NCBI GenBank assembly: GCA_026004035.1
Contig: BPII01000007.1
Coordinates: 1-64,000, forward strand
Direction of reading: 5' to 3'
DNA from: Candidatus Sericytochromatia bacterium
GTDB taxonomy: Bacteria > Cyanobacteriota > Sericytochromatia > UBA7694 > JACMQJ01
DNA: 64,000 nt
Below the pieces are notes generated by a model. That model was not told the DNA's origin. It did no database searches and saw only the letters and a program-made list of their open reading frames with translations. Both the position numbers and the translations under genes were made by a program. Below, in pieces: positions 18,691-27,959 of this stretch. Position 1 is the stretch's first letter. Every line of letters starts with the position of its first letter.

Positions 18691-18909
18691 TATCAAAATT
18701 GAAATGTAAAGGGTTAAATTACTCTGACCAAGCAGTATGAGACAGTATAAGAAATATATGAGAGTATAAAAATAAAGATAAAAGATTTTAAATTAACAGA
18801 TTAGAAGATAAATACTTTTTTGTATACATAGATGCATACAATACAAATGTAAAAGATATAAAAGATGGTAGTGCCATAAGTTTTACAACACTTCAATTAT
18901 TTCTGTAAT
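18688..18909 (+). pseudogene. IS256 (Mutator-like) transposase fragment
   Basis: On the plus strand the bases read as KLKCKGLNYSDQAV, a stop, then SIRNIYESIKIKDFKL, a stop, then RLEDKYFFVYIDAYNTNVKD. This resembles the IS256 block in which a residue run ending in iDA(i/y) contains the first catalytic Asp. At least two in-frame stops and missing flanks show it is dead. It abuts the IS66 relic tail to tail, so one element may have inserted in or next to the other. The family call rests on a short match. Confidence 0.45.
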
Positions 18910-18947
18910 AAGTTAGGTTTTATACTATAATTTGTTAAAAAAAAGTC

Positions 18948-21735
18948 TTAATAAAAGAGCGGATGTATTAGTTCAAAAGTATTAATTTTATTATTGTAGT
19001 TAATTAAAACAATATGGAAAAATTCTTCTTTATCTATTCTAATAATAGACTTATACTTAGATAGTTTATCAAAAAAGCTAAATCCAGAAGATTTAGAATA
19101 TTTATTTAATATATCTATATCGCTAGGATAGAAATCTTGATTTGAAACAAAAAAAGCAATTTTTAAGGATTTATTTATTTTTTTTATAGATGTGACATCA
19201 TTTATAAAAGAGTCTATTTTACTACCATTTGAATCATAAAAATTAGAAACTGCTAAAATATTTTTATTTTTATCTTTAAAAACACAATCAAAATTATGTA
19301 TTTTATTATCTATACCTGAAAGTTCTTGAAATAAATTTAAATATTTTATATTATTTATAGCTTCATACATATATATGTAAGGTGATTTATCATCTTGATT
19401 ATGAATTAATATAAATAAATCTTTTATTATCCAATTTGATAGTGAGTAATATTTAGATTTTTCTATAAAATTTTTTATATCAAATTTATAATTTATAATA
19501 TCAACATTTACACTTTTTTCTATTTCAAACATTATATTATCACTTATTGCTTTTTTAATATCATCATTTATTTTACTATCTTTTTCAAAGATAGTATTTA
19601 AAACTATATTTATTGAATTTTTATATTTCTTTTCTAAATAAATATCTTTTACTATGCTTTTTATATTTATATTTAAAAAATCTACTCTCATTTTAAATAT
19701 ATTAAATGTAAAGTTATACTCTTTGGATAGATTTTTGAGTTCTTCATCAACTATACTTATAGAATTATCTTTATTTATTTTTATAGAGAAGACGTTATCA
19801 GCATTATTAAATGCAAAGTAAAAAATATCTTCTTCTATTCTTTTTATACTTTCTAATTTATCTTTAACACTATATTCTATAATATTACTTAATTCTTCAA
19901 AATATTTTGTATCAGGTCTTTTTATTTTATAATCTATAATTTGATTTCTTGAATTATTTTTTCTCATAACAGATATTGCAATATTAGGATCATTAGATGA
20001 AGTTGCTACTAATATAGGTGCTTCTTGATACTCTTTTATTACATCTATAAACTCTATAGAATTTTTATCTTTTATAAAAATATCTAAAAGTATAAAATCA
20101 AACTTTTTTTCTTTTATTAAATTTGATGCTATGTCTAGTGTGCTTGCATTAGTATAATTAACATTAAAATTTAGCTTTTTTATTAGATTACTTATAACTA
20201 TTTTATCCACTTCATCATCTTCTATATGTAAAAATTCAATTAATTTATTTTGTTCTTTATTTATTTTAGCTTCTACTATGCCACTAAAATTTTCATCTTT
20301 TGAGTACAGTTTTTCTATTAAAAAAGATATATCAGTATTTTTATCATCTAAATTTTTATATATTTCTAATCCTGAAGAAAGAATATTATATATTAAAATT
20401 GGATAATAAGAATTATTTCCTATCGTTGAAAAAATTTCAGCATTTTCAAAAGATTCTGGTAAAGCTTCTATTGCTTTATCACCTATTATTTTTTTGTTTT
20501 CAATATCTAATAATGATCCAATTATAAAACTATTATAAATAAATAAGTAGTATATGTTATCAAGAATACATATTCCACTGAAATTCCCAGTAATATTATT
20601 TTTTGCAGTTAAATTATTTATCAAGTCATTTGTTTTACCAAAATTTATTTTTCTTAACTCATTATTTTTAAATTTTAATAATTCTTTTATCCAAGCAAAT
20701 TCTTTTATATTTTCATTTATTATAGATATATTATTGAAACCTTCTTTATCTATAAATATCTTATCAGAAGTAGTATTAAAACTTTTACCTTTTATTATGA
20801 AAGTGGATGTTTTTTTTATATTATTAGAAAAGTGTTCTTGTTCTGAAGCAACTACAGACAAATCATAAGTTACATCTTCTAGAATATCATCATTTACAAA
20901 AGGTTTTAAATCTTTTTTTAATTCTTTCATATTTTGATATCTGTCTTGAGGATTTTTTTCTAAACATTTTTTTTACTATTGAATAAAAATTTATATTAAT
21001 TTCTGGATAATATATAGTTAAATCTTCTGGATTATTATAAAATATTTTATGAATTAAATCTTTTGTATCTTTTGAATTAGAAAAAGGTGGTTGCCCTGCA
21101 ATTAATTCATATATAGTTACACCTAAAGAATATATATCTGTTCTGAAATCAACATTTGTAGAGTTTTTTATTTGTTCAGGAGAAGAATATAATATACTTC
21201 CAACTAAATAATTATTTTCATCTATTTTACTGACTTGTTCATTAAATTTAGCTATACCAAAATCTGTTAACTTAACTAAACCTTTCCTTGAAAGAAGAAT
21301 ATTATCAGGTTTTACATCTCTATGAATAATATTATTTTCATGTGCATACTCTAGTGCTGATGCTGTTTGATAGAATATACTTGCTATTAATTTTAAAGGA
21401 ATTTTAGTTTTTACATTTTTTATTATTGTAGATAAACTTTTACCGTCTACATATTCCATTACAATATAGTAAAAATTATCACTTTCTCCAAAATCATATA
21501 TTCCAACTATGTTATGATGATTAAGTCTTGCTATAGCTTTAGCTTCAGATTTAAATCTATTAACAAACTCATCTTTTTCGTTAAGATTTACTTGAGTAAA
21601 ATTAAGAACTTTTATTGCAACATATCTTTCTAGTCTTTTATCAAGTGCGAGGTATATATCTCCCATACCTCCACTTCCAATTTTATTTTCTATTTTATAA
21701 TTTTCAGCTAACCTGAGTATTGCTTGAGAATTCAT
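18948..21735 (-). CDS. Ser/Thr protein kinase fused to a response-regulator receiver domain, one frameshift
   Basis: The N-terminal ~255 residues are a Hanks-type kinase: GSGGMGDIYLA (G-loop), YVAIKVL (Lys), IHRDVKPDNILL (catalytic loop), LTDFGIAKF (DFG) and SSPEQ. The kinase frame breaks in an eight-base A run (20967-20974). Removing one A gives the usual kinase end CLEKNPQDRYQNMKEL and continues into the next 660-residue frame, for 928 residues in total. After ~230 unassigned residues comes a receiver domain (~500-620) with the IEDDE acid pocket, phospho-acceptor Asp in ILLDIF, VATSS and the conserved Lys in DYKIKRP. The last ~300 residues are unassigned. No transmembrane helix is seen, so it is probably cytosolic. 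Its start ATG overlaps the stop of the CZB gene (ATGA), implying a common operon and function. Confidence 0.82.
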
Positions 21736-22194
21736 TTGTTATCAACCATTTCTACATAAAGTTGTAATAAAAGTTCTTTTACTTTATTTGAATAAATCGT
21801 ATAATTTCCTTCTTGTAATAATTTTAAAGCTTCATCTTTTTTTCCTTCAATTGATTTCTTTAATACTTCTCCAGCTTCTTTGTGAAAAGCTTGATGAGTA
21901 TTTTTTAACTCAAGTATTTTTTCTCCAAGAATTTTACTACCATCTCCATATATCCATTTACCTAAAACACATTTATTATCAACACAAATATCCTCAACCT
22001 TTAAATTTTCATTACTTTGACCATTTATAAAGTTTAGTAATCTCTCCTTCCATTTTAAGTGTGCATCTATTGCTCCCTTAAAATCTAAACCATTTAGTGA
22101 ATCTTCTTTTATTATTTGTTTCTCGTCTATACTAGATATTTCTTCATCTGAAATACCAAATAATTTTTTTTTTTAACCAATTAAATATACCCAT
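21732..22194 (-). CDS. CZB (chemoreceptor zinc-binding) domain protein, one frameshift
   Basis: The start MGIFNWLKKK is followed by an 11-base A run (22164-22174). With one A removed the frame continues LFGISDEEISS and then DFKGAIDAHLKWKERLLNFI, CVDNKCVLGKWIYGDG and HQAFHKEAGEVL. This is the CZB pattern: first His in AHLKW, the Cys in CVLGKW, and the two His of H..FH that bind zinc in chemoreceptors and the diguanylate cyclase DgcZ. The total is ~153 residues: the domain with a short N-terminal tail and no membrane helix. Its stop overlaps the kinase start by four bases, so it is probably the sensor or partner of that kinase. As written, the frame is broken near the N-terminus, which is why a simple ORF scan misses it. 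Confidence 0.8.
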
Positions 22195-22350
22195 ACTATA
22201 TTAAGTAACAATACACTATAATATATATTACATTGTTTATTTATGAAATAAGACTTATTTTAACAAAACTATGTAGATATAAAAATTATATAAAAATAAT
22301 GTGAATTTTACGTGAAAAATATCAAAATGAATCTTTTTAACAACAAGTTT

Positions 22351-22698
22351 TTATTTACTTATTATCTCGTATTTTTCTAATTCATTATTTAATTTTCCTG
22401 ATATAATAAAGTAAAACATTTTCCAATCAGAAATAAAAGATTTTATAGGATATTTAAAAGTAGCTGGTTTATTTTTCTCTACAAAAAAATGACCTATCCA
22501 AGCAAAAGCATAACCAAGTAAAAGTCCATATAATAAAAAAATTGGCTTTCTTTTAAGAATGGATGTTAATAAACATAATAGACCTAATCCTGTACCTATA
22601 AAATGCAATTTTCTATTAGTATCATTACTATGTTCTCCTAAATAAAATGGCCAAAATTCTTCTAAATTAGAGTATTCTTTTTCTTTTAAATCTTCCAT
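22351..22698 (-). CDS. Mpo1-like (DUF962) membrane protein
   Basis: This protein of ~115 residues has the Mpo1/YGL010w pattern: FWPFYLGEHSNDTNRKLHFIGTG with the first conserved His residues, two to three membrane helices, then WIGHFFVEKNKPATFKYP and SDWKMF. In yeast Mpo1 is an Fe(II) dioxygenase that removes one carbon from 2-hydroxy fatty acids; the bacterial members are mostly uncharacterised. I chose the ATG at 22698 because it overlaps the stop of the upstream esterase gene (TAATG), rather than the ATG at 22713. It is the last gene of a lipase-esterase-Mpo1 operon, which suggests lipid breakdown. Confidence 0.8.
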   Translation of the reverse strand: MEDLKEKEYSNLEEFWPFYLGEHSNDTNRKLHFIGTGLGLLCLLTSILKRKPIFLLYGLLLGYAFAWIGHFFVEKNKPATFKYPIKSFISDWKMFYFIISGKLNNELEKYEIISK

Positions 22699-23643
22699 TA
22701 TAAATTCCCCCATTCTTCTAATTTCATAAGTCTTTTTATTAAATCAAATTTTTTATTATTATCTTTTTCTTTTCCAAAGAAATGTATTAGTGGTCCATGA
22801 ACTCTTGTTGCCCAAGCTTCTTCATTATGTTCAGCATTTTCATGTATGTATTTTAATACATCATTAGATTTTACTTTTGATATATTGTCATAAATTAGAT
22901 TTATATTATCTATCATATTTTGTGGATTACTTCCTTCTCTTGTTCCTCCATCTAACCATATTTTAGAGTATGAAAAATTTATTTTTTCTTTTAAAGATTC
23001 TTTATTATTCCACCAAAACGAAGGAGACATAAACCCAGCTTTTCCAAAATAGTTACTATAATTGTTTATAATATAAAAAGATATTAGCCCACCAAGAGAA
23101 GAACCTAACAATGCCGTATTATCCCTATCTAATTTTGTTCTATAATTTTTATCTATAAATGGCTTTAAATCTTTTATAATAAACTCAGCATAATTCTTAC
23201 CATTTCCTCCACCATATTGTGAATCAGTGGTCCAGGTATATTCATTTATTCTTTCAGTAAGTCCATTATATATACCAACAACAATTATTTCTTCTATTAC
23301 ATTTTTTTTTTATCAAGTAATCCACTTTTTCATCAACATACCATTCTTTACCAAATGCACCAGTGTATTTATCAAAAATATTTTGACCATCATGCATATA
23401 TAAAACAGGATATCTTTTATTATTATTTGAATTATACGAAGGAGGTAGATAAATAACTATTTCTCTTTGCCCTGATTTTAACTTAGTTGTTTTTATAGTA
23501 TGATAACGAATATCACCAGTTGTAGTAGATTTATTATTTAATGATAAAACTTTAGTATTATTATTTAAATTTAAATTATTTTGTAAGTTAGAGCTACAAG
23601 AAACTAGTATTGATGATAATAATAAAGAAAAAAAATATTTCAT
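22698..23643 (-). CDS. Lipoprotein esterase of the enterochelin-esterase/esterase D type, one frameshift
   Basis: A lipoprotein signal peptide (MKYFFSLLLSSILVSC, lipobox LVSC) is followed by REIVIYLPPSYNSNN, RYPVLYMHDGQNIFD, the nucleophile elbow LGSSLGG and FMSPSFWWN, the layout of the COG2819/COG2382 esterases. A His in HNEEAWATR near the C-terminus fits the catalytic triad. The frame is broken in a ten-base A run (23302-23311). Removing one A reads VIEEIIVVGIYNG and restores 314 residues. It is probably tethered to a membrane facing the periplasm or outside. Its ATG overlaps the lipase stop (TAATG) and its stop overlaps the Mpo1-like start, so the three are translationally coupled. Confidence 0.82.
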
Positions 23644-24881
23644 TACAATGCTCCTAGAGTTTCTCTTATCTGTTTATAAGTCTCTTCTGACCATAGTATA
23701 AAGAAATGTCCAACATATTTTATATCTGGCATCATATTAGAACCTTGTAGTAAGGCACTTTCCGCAGGTATAACTATTTCATCAGTTTTTGTCCATATAG
23801 AAGTATATTTAACACCAGGCTTGATAAAATCACCTGAATTTAGTTTGTTTAAAAAATCACTTTTTGGTCTTATTTGTTTAGCTGCTTCTCCAATTCCAAG
23901 AAATGCTGTATATGTTCCATAATGAGGAGTAGCTATTGAAACATAGTTATTAATATTTTTATACCCGTTTAATTCTTGTATATAATATCTTCCTATTAGT
24001 CCCCCCATGCTATGAGCTACATAATCTATTTTTGAAACTTTTTGTTCTTCTTTTATTTGTTCAACCTTTTTTGCTATAATTCTTGCTTGTTCTCTTATAT
24101 CGTTTATATTTGGAAATAAATTAACAGGATATATATTATTCCAACCATTTTTCTTTAAATTTCTATATATACCATACATAAAATACCAACTTGGTTCTGC
24201 ATAGCCTTGTACTAGTATTATAGGTAATCTACCACTTCTATTAAAATCAGGTGCAACTCTATTATTTGTAATAAATTTTCTTTGTAAATCAAGAAAACTT
24301 GAATTTAATAGTGATGAAAAAGAATTAAAATTTAATTTTCCTCTATTTTTAGATAGTAATTTACTTGAAGATGTAAAATATTGAGAATCATTTAAAGCTG
24401 AAATATCTTCATTTAAGTTTAATTCATTATAACTTACATAGTTATCTTTATTTATATCCATAGAATCAAATAATTGTCTATAAAAATTATTTATCCATTT
24501 TGATTGTTGTCTAATACGATTTTGATCAATTGTTATTTCATTAAAAGTAAGCTTTTTATCATTATTTTTATCCATAGCTCTAAATGATTCTGGAGCTTCT
24601 CTTAGTTCTGATAATTCTATTATTCCGTTTCTATTATTATCATATTCTTCAAATATTAATCTATTTGTAGATATAATAAAGTTCTCAATAGAAACATTTT
24701 CTTTATTAATATCATAAACAATTTTAGTATTTATATTTTCAAAATTAGAATTATCTAGTATTACATTACTTATAGATGAATTATTATCTTGTATATGTTC
24801 ATTTGGTAAAAAGTTGGTATTTGTATTACAAGATGTAATTAATAAAAATGATAAATAATAAGCTATTCTTTTTAATCCCAT
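23643..24881 (-). CDS. Lipoprotein lipase with N-terminal EF-hand calcium sites
   Basis: The lipobox LITSC follows a hydrophobic N-terminus, so the protein is lipid-anchored. Residues ~75-165 contain EF-hand loops: YDNNRNGIIELSE, MDKNNDKKLTFNE and MDINKDNYVSYNE, each with the alternating Asp/Asn ligands and a final Glu. The lipase core follows: LPIILVQGYAEPSWYF (oxyanion region), DYVAHSMGGLIGRYY with the nucleophile Ser, and ATPHYGTY. This resembles extracellular triacylglycerol lipases (lipase class 2). The EF-hand and lipase fusion suggests calcium-dependent folding or activity outside the cytosol. It is the first gene of the three-gene operon with the esterase and the Mpo1-like protein. 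Confidence 0.85.
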   Translation of the reverse strand: MGLKRIAYYLSFLLITSCNTNTNFLPNEHIQDNNSSISNVILDNSNFENINTKIVYDINKENVSIENFIISTNRLIFEEYDNNRNGIIELSELREAPESFRAMDKNNDKKLTFNEITIDQNRIRQQSKWINNFYRQLFDSMDINKDNYVSYNELNLNEDISALNDSQYFTSSSKLLSKNRGKLNFNSFSSLLNSSFLDLQRKFITNNRVAPDFNRSGRLPIILVQGYAEPSWYFMYGIYRNLKKNGWNNIYPVNLFPNINDIREQARIIAKKVEQIKEEQKVSKIDYVAHSMGGLIGRYYIQELNGYKNINNYVSIATPHYGTYTAFLGIGEAAKQIRPKSDFLNKLNSGDFIKPGVKYTSIWTKTDEIVIPAESALLQGSNMMPDIKYVGHFFILWSEETYKQIRETLGAL

Positions 24882-24934
24882 ATAATTTTACCTAAACAAT
24901 TTTAAATATTTTTAGAAAAAAAATTTATAAAACT

Positions 24935-24943
24935 TGCTATAAT
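24935..24943 (+). promoter_or_regulatory. Extended -10 promoter for the methyltransferase gene
   Basis: TGCTATAAT is a perfect extended -10 element, 37 bases before the ATG at 24980. No clear -35 box is present, as is usual with this type. Confidence 0.45.
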
Positions 24944-24979
24944 TATAACAATAATTTAATTAAAAGTTAAGATTAATTT

Positions 24980-25726
24980 ATGCAAAAAGATTTAACTGAT
25001 TGGACTAAAACTTTTTTTGGTGATAATTACTTAAAGTTACATTTACCTATTTTAAGTGATGAATTAAATAAAGAAGAAGTAGATTTTATTATAAATATTT
25101 TAAAGCCACAAAAAGGTTCTAAATTTCTTGACATTCCTTGTGGTTATGGTAGGCATTCTAAATTATTGGTAGAAAAAGGTATGCAAGTAACAGGCATAGA
25201 TAATAATTCAACTTTTATAGAAATAGCAAAAGAGAATTGTAAAGATGCTAAATTTATATTAGAAGACATGAGAAAAATAAATTTTTATAATGATTTTGAT
25301 TTTATAATAAATTTGTTTACAAGTTTTGGTTATTTTTCTGATGAAGAAAATTTTGATGTAATAAAAAGATTTGCTAAAGCTTTAAAAAAAGGTGGAAAAC
25401 TCTTAATCGAAACTATAAATAGAGAATGGGCATTAAAACAAACTTCTACAAATGGCCTAACATGGCTACTTTATCCTTCGGGAATGGTTTTTCTTGCAAA
25501 TAATAAGTATGATATTATTACTGGTAGATGGACGTCAGAACAATATGTAGTTGATAATAACAAAATATCAGAACAAGAACAAAATGTAAGATTATACACA
25601 TATACAGAATATAAAATGATGTTTAGTCAAGTTGGATTAAAAATAATAGAAGTATATGGAGAAAAGGATTTAAGTCCTTATACTTGTAATTCAAATAAAA
25701 TAATATTAGTTGCTGAAAAGATATAA
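24980..25726 (+). CDS. Class I SAM-dependent methyltransferase
   Basis: The protein has 248 residues with a Rossmann methyltransferase core: SKFLDIPCGYGRHSKLL (motif I, the SAM-binding glycine loop), VTGIDNNSTFI (motif II acidic end), DFIINLFTSFGYF (motif IV) and FAKALKKGGKLLIET (motif VI). The substrate is unknown; this layout is common among small-molecule methyltransferases. rimP follows 17-32 bases later on the same strand, so they may share a transcript. Confidence 0.85.
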   Translation: MQKDLTDWTKTFFGDNYLKLHLPILSDELNKEEVDFIINILKPQKGSKFLDIPCGYGRHSKLLVEKGMQVTGIDNNSTFIEIAKENCKDAKFILEDMRKINFYNDFDFIINLFTSFGYFSDEENFDVIKRFAKALKKGGKLLIETINREWALKQTSTNGLTWLLYPSGMVFLANNKYDIITGRWTSEQYVVDNNKISEQEQNVRLYTYTEYKMMFSQVGLKIIEVYGEKDLSPYTCNSNKIILVAEKI

Positions 25727-25758
25727 AAATATAATTTTCTGTAATGGAGCTTTTAATT

Positions 25759-26232
25759 ATGAATGAAGTAATTTGTAAAATAAAAGATTTAATATTACCT
25801 ACTTTAGAAAGTAAAAATTTATATTTATATGATATTGAGTATAAAAATAATGTACTAAGAATTTTTATTGATAATCAAAAAAGAAATATAAGTTTAGATG
25901 ATTGTGCAGATATTAGTAGAGAAGTAGATAATTTATTAGAAAGAAATAACTATTTTAATATAAATATTGAAACTTTAGAGGTTTCTTCGCCTGGTCTAGA
26001 TAGACTATTAAAAACAGATGAAGATTTTTTATGGGCAAAGAATAAAACATTAAAAATTAAATTTTTAAATGATATTAATAAAAAAGAAATTATAGAAGGA
26101 AAACTTATTTCATTTGATAATGAAAAATTAGAGTTAGTTAGTAAAAAAAATAAAAAAATAGAAATTAAGAGAAATAATATTGAGTTTGCTAGAAGAGTTA
26201 TGATATTTTCTGAAATAAAACCTAATGATTAA
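25759..26232 (+). CDS. rimP: Ribosome maturation factor RimP
   Basis: RimP assists 30S subunit assembly. The ~157 residues show the family pattern: YDIEYKNNVLRIFIDNQ, the central LDDCADISREVDNLLE, and LEVSSPGLDRLLKTDEDF, the hallmark of the family, followed by an SH3-like C-terminal domain. I start at the ATG at 25759 because GGAG lies ten bases upstream; the ATG at 25744 has no site. In most bacteria rimP precedes nusA and infB. Here a convergent gene follows instead (4-base overlap), so that operon has been broken up. Confidence 0.93.
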   Translation: MNEVICKIKDLILPTLESKNLYLYDIEYKNNVLRIFIDNQKRNISLDDCADISREVDNLLERNNYFNINIETLEVSSPGLDRLLKTDEDFLWAKNKTLKIKFLNDINKKEIIEGKLISFDNEKLELVSKKNKKIEIKRNNIEFARRVMIFSEIKPND

Positions 26233-27083
26233 GTATCTAAATTATACTGATACTTTATTTGATAAAACCAATTAATTACTGATTCATTTTTACCACCATA
26301 GAAAAACTCTGATAATTTTCTTACAGGAAATACATAAATGTCTTCTTTTTTTCCATGAATAGTCAAAAGTAAATCTTCTATATCCTTACTATCATCTGGA
26401 AAATAAATATCAGTATCAAAATTTTTAATCATTAATTGTGTTACATAAACACCAGATAAATTTAAAATATATTTTGGAAAATAATCAAATTCATCATCAA
26501 ATAAATAATGATATTCATGGCAATCTCTTATATTCTTAACTAAATTATTCTCAAATGATTTTAAACTTGGATATACATTTGTATAGTTTAACTTTTCATT
26601 AAAAAATAAATTAAAAATTTCTATAAATTTATTAGAATAATACTCTATAAGAGTATTATCACTTATAATATTTTCCATGTTTTTAGAATATTTTATACAT
26701 TCATATTCAAAAAAAGAAACCAAATGGTTACTTGTAAAAAATTTTAAAATATCTGGTAATGGATAATCTGAAATAAAATAAAGTTTATTTTTATCATTGA
26801 ATTGAGAAAATGAATTTAATACTAAAGAAATTTTTTCATCATCTAAGTGACCATAACATAAAAATATGCTGTGCTTTACATTTTTTTCTTCTTCATAAAC
26901 ATTTAAAATTCTACAAAAGTCTTTTGAAGGAATAGTTTTATTTAGTAATTCGGGTATATGAACTTTTATTTTATTATCTTGAAATATTGATACAAGTTTA
27001 TCAAACTCTTTTTCTATACCATTTATACTATTTAATGATATATTTTTTAATAACCTATATATTCTATTTCCAATTTCTTCCAA
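26229..27083 (-). CDS. Hypothetical protein
   Basis: An open frame of 284 residues starts from a TTG that overlaps the end of the upstream 97-residue gene by about 20 bases. The protein is rich in Phe, Asn, Ser and Asp and seems soluble, without signal peptide or membrane helix. Patches such as HSIFLCYGHLDDEKISL and LYFISDYPLPDIL look like core beta strands of an alpha/beta fold. I recognise no family or catalytic motif. The long, clean frame and the tight overlap with its neighbour support a real gene, translationally coupled to it. Confidence 0.65.
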   Translation of the reverse strand: MEEIGNRIYRLLKNISLNSINGIEKEFDKLVSIFQDNKIKVHIPELLNKTIPSKDFCRILNVYEEEKNVKHSIFLCYGHLDDEKISLVLNSFSQFNDKNKLYFISDYPLPDILKFFTSNHLVSFFEYECIKYSKNMENIISDNTLIEYYSNKFIEIFNLFFNEKLNYTNVYPSLKSFENNLVKNIRDCHEYHYLFDDEFDYFPKYILNLSGVYVTQLMIKNFDTDIYFPDDSKDIEDLLLTIHGKKEDIYVFPVRKLSEFFYGGKNESVINWFYQIKYQYNLDT

Positions 27084-27357
27084 AGTATGCTTCTACTCTT
27101 GTAAATCCGTTAGCATCTATTTTTGGTTTTATTTCAAGAACTCTACCATCTTCTAAATAATATGTATGTTCTCTTATACTAGGATGTTCTTCTGAATGTA
27201 TAGGAACTATTTCACCATCTATACTTACTATATCAGTTGATTTATTTCTCATAAAGTGAGTTAAATTATTTATTTCATCACCAAAATAAGTATTACCTTT
27301 TGGAGTCTGAACACCAAATAAAACAACTTTTCCACATGTTGTAATAACTTTTTCCAT
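27064..27357 (-). CDS. Small hypothetical protein
   Basis: This 97-residue protein is predicted to be mostly beta: VITTCGKVVLFGVQTPKGN, TDIVSIDGEIVPIHSEEHP, then TYYLEDGRVLEIKPKI. It has no signal peptide. I do not recognise a family. It starts 51 bases from the divergent NUDIX gene and overlaps the next minus-strand gene, so the two form a small unit. Confidence 0.65.
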   Translation of the reverse strand: MEKVITTCGKVVLFGVQTPKGNTYFGDEINNLTHFMRNKSTDIVSIDGEIVPIHSEEHPSIREHTYYLEDGRVLEIKPKIDANGFTRVEAYFGRNWK

Positions 27358-27408
27358 AAAAAATATTATATCATTAAATTATTAAAAAATTATTTTGGTA
27401 ATAAAAAA

Positions 27409-27843
27409 ATGTTTGAGAATTTAAAAAAAACATATAGTTATGGTGGAGTTGTTCTTAATAAAGAGAATAAGGTACTTGTTGTAAGTCAGTATGGAACTTC
27501 ATGGTCATTACCAAAAGGTCATCAAGAAGAAAATGAATTACCATTGGAAACTGCAAAAAGAGAAATATTTGAGGAATCAGGAATTAGTGATTTAGAATAT
27601 TTAGCACACTTAGGAAGTTATGAAAGATACAAAATAGATGAGAAAGCTATTGAAGATTACTCTGAACTAAAAAATATTACAATATTTTTATTTAGAACAA
27701 AACAAGAAAAATTAAAACCTATAGATAAAGAAAATCCACAAGCAATTTGGTTATCAATAGAAGAGGTAGGTAATAAACTAACTCATTACAAAGATAAAGA
27801 ATTCTTTGAAAAAATAAAAGAAAAGATATTATTGTATATTTAA
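27409..27843 (+). CDS. NUDIX hydrolase
   Basis: NUDIX enzymes cleave nucleoside diphosphates linked to another moiety, using Mg2+. The full Nudix box is visible (residues ~39-61): G, HQEEN, E, LPLETAK, RE, I, F, EE, S, G, which fits GX5EX7REUXEEXGU. The 144 residues and the KGHQE start resemble Ap4A- or polyphosphate-type members, but the substrate cannot be assigned. Downstream a GTATTTTA...TAAAATAC palindrome (27857-27876) could form a terminator hairpin. Confidence 0.9.
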   Translation: MFENLKKTYSYGGVVLNKENKVLVVSQYGTSWSLPKGHQEENELPLETAKREIFEESGISDLEYLAHLGSYERYKIDEKAIEDYSELKNITIFLFRTKQEKLKPIDKENPQAIWLSIEEVGNKLTHYKDKEFFEKIKEKILLYI

Positions 27844-27959
27844 AATTAAGTTTTTTGTATTTTACTTATAAAATACTAATTTAATATAATTTTTAACTTA
27901 TAATAATCTTTTTGAGAAATATTTTAGACCATAATAATAAATAATTTTTCTAAAACTTA

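Noticed and set aside
26229-27357. The 97- and 284-residue genes as one frameshifted gene
   Set aside because: They overlap by ~20 bases, but no single-base repair yields a recognisable combined domain, and both frames have distinct composition. I left them as two coupled genes.
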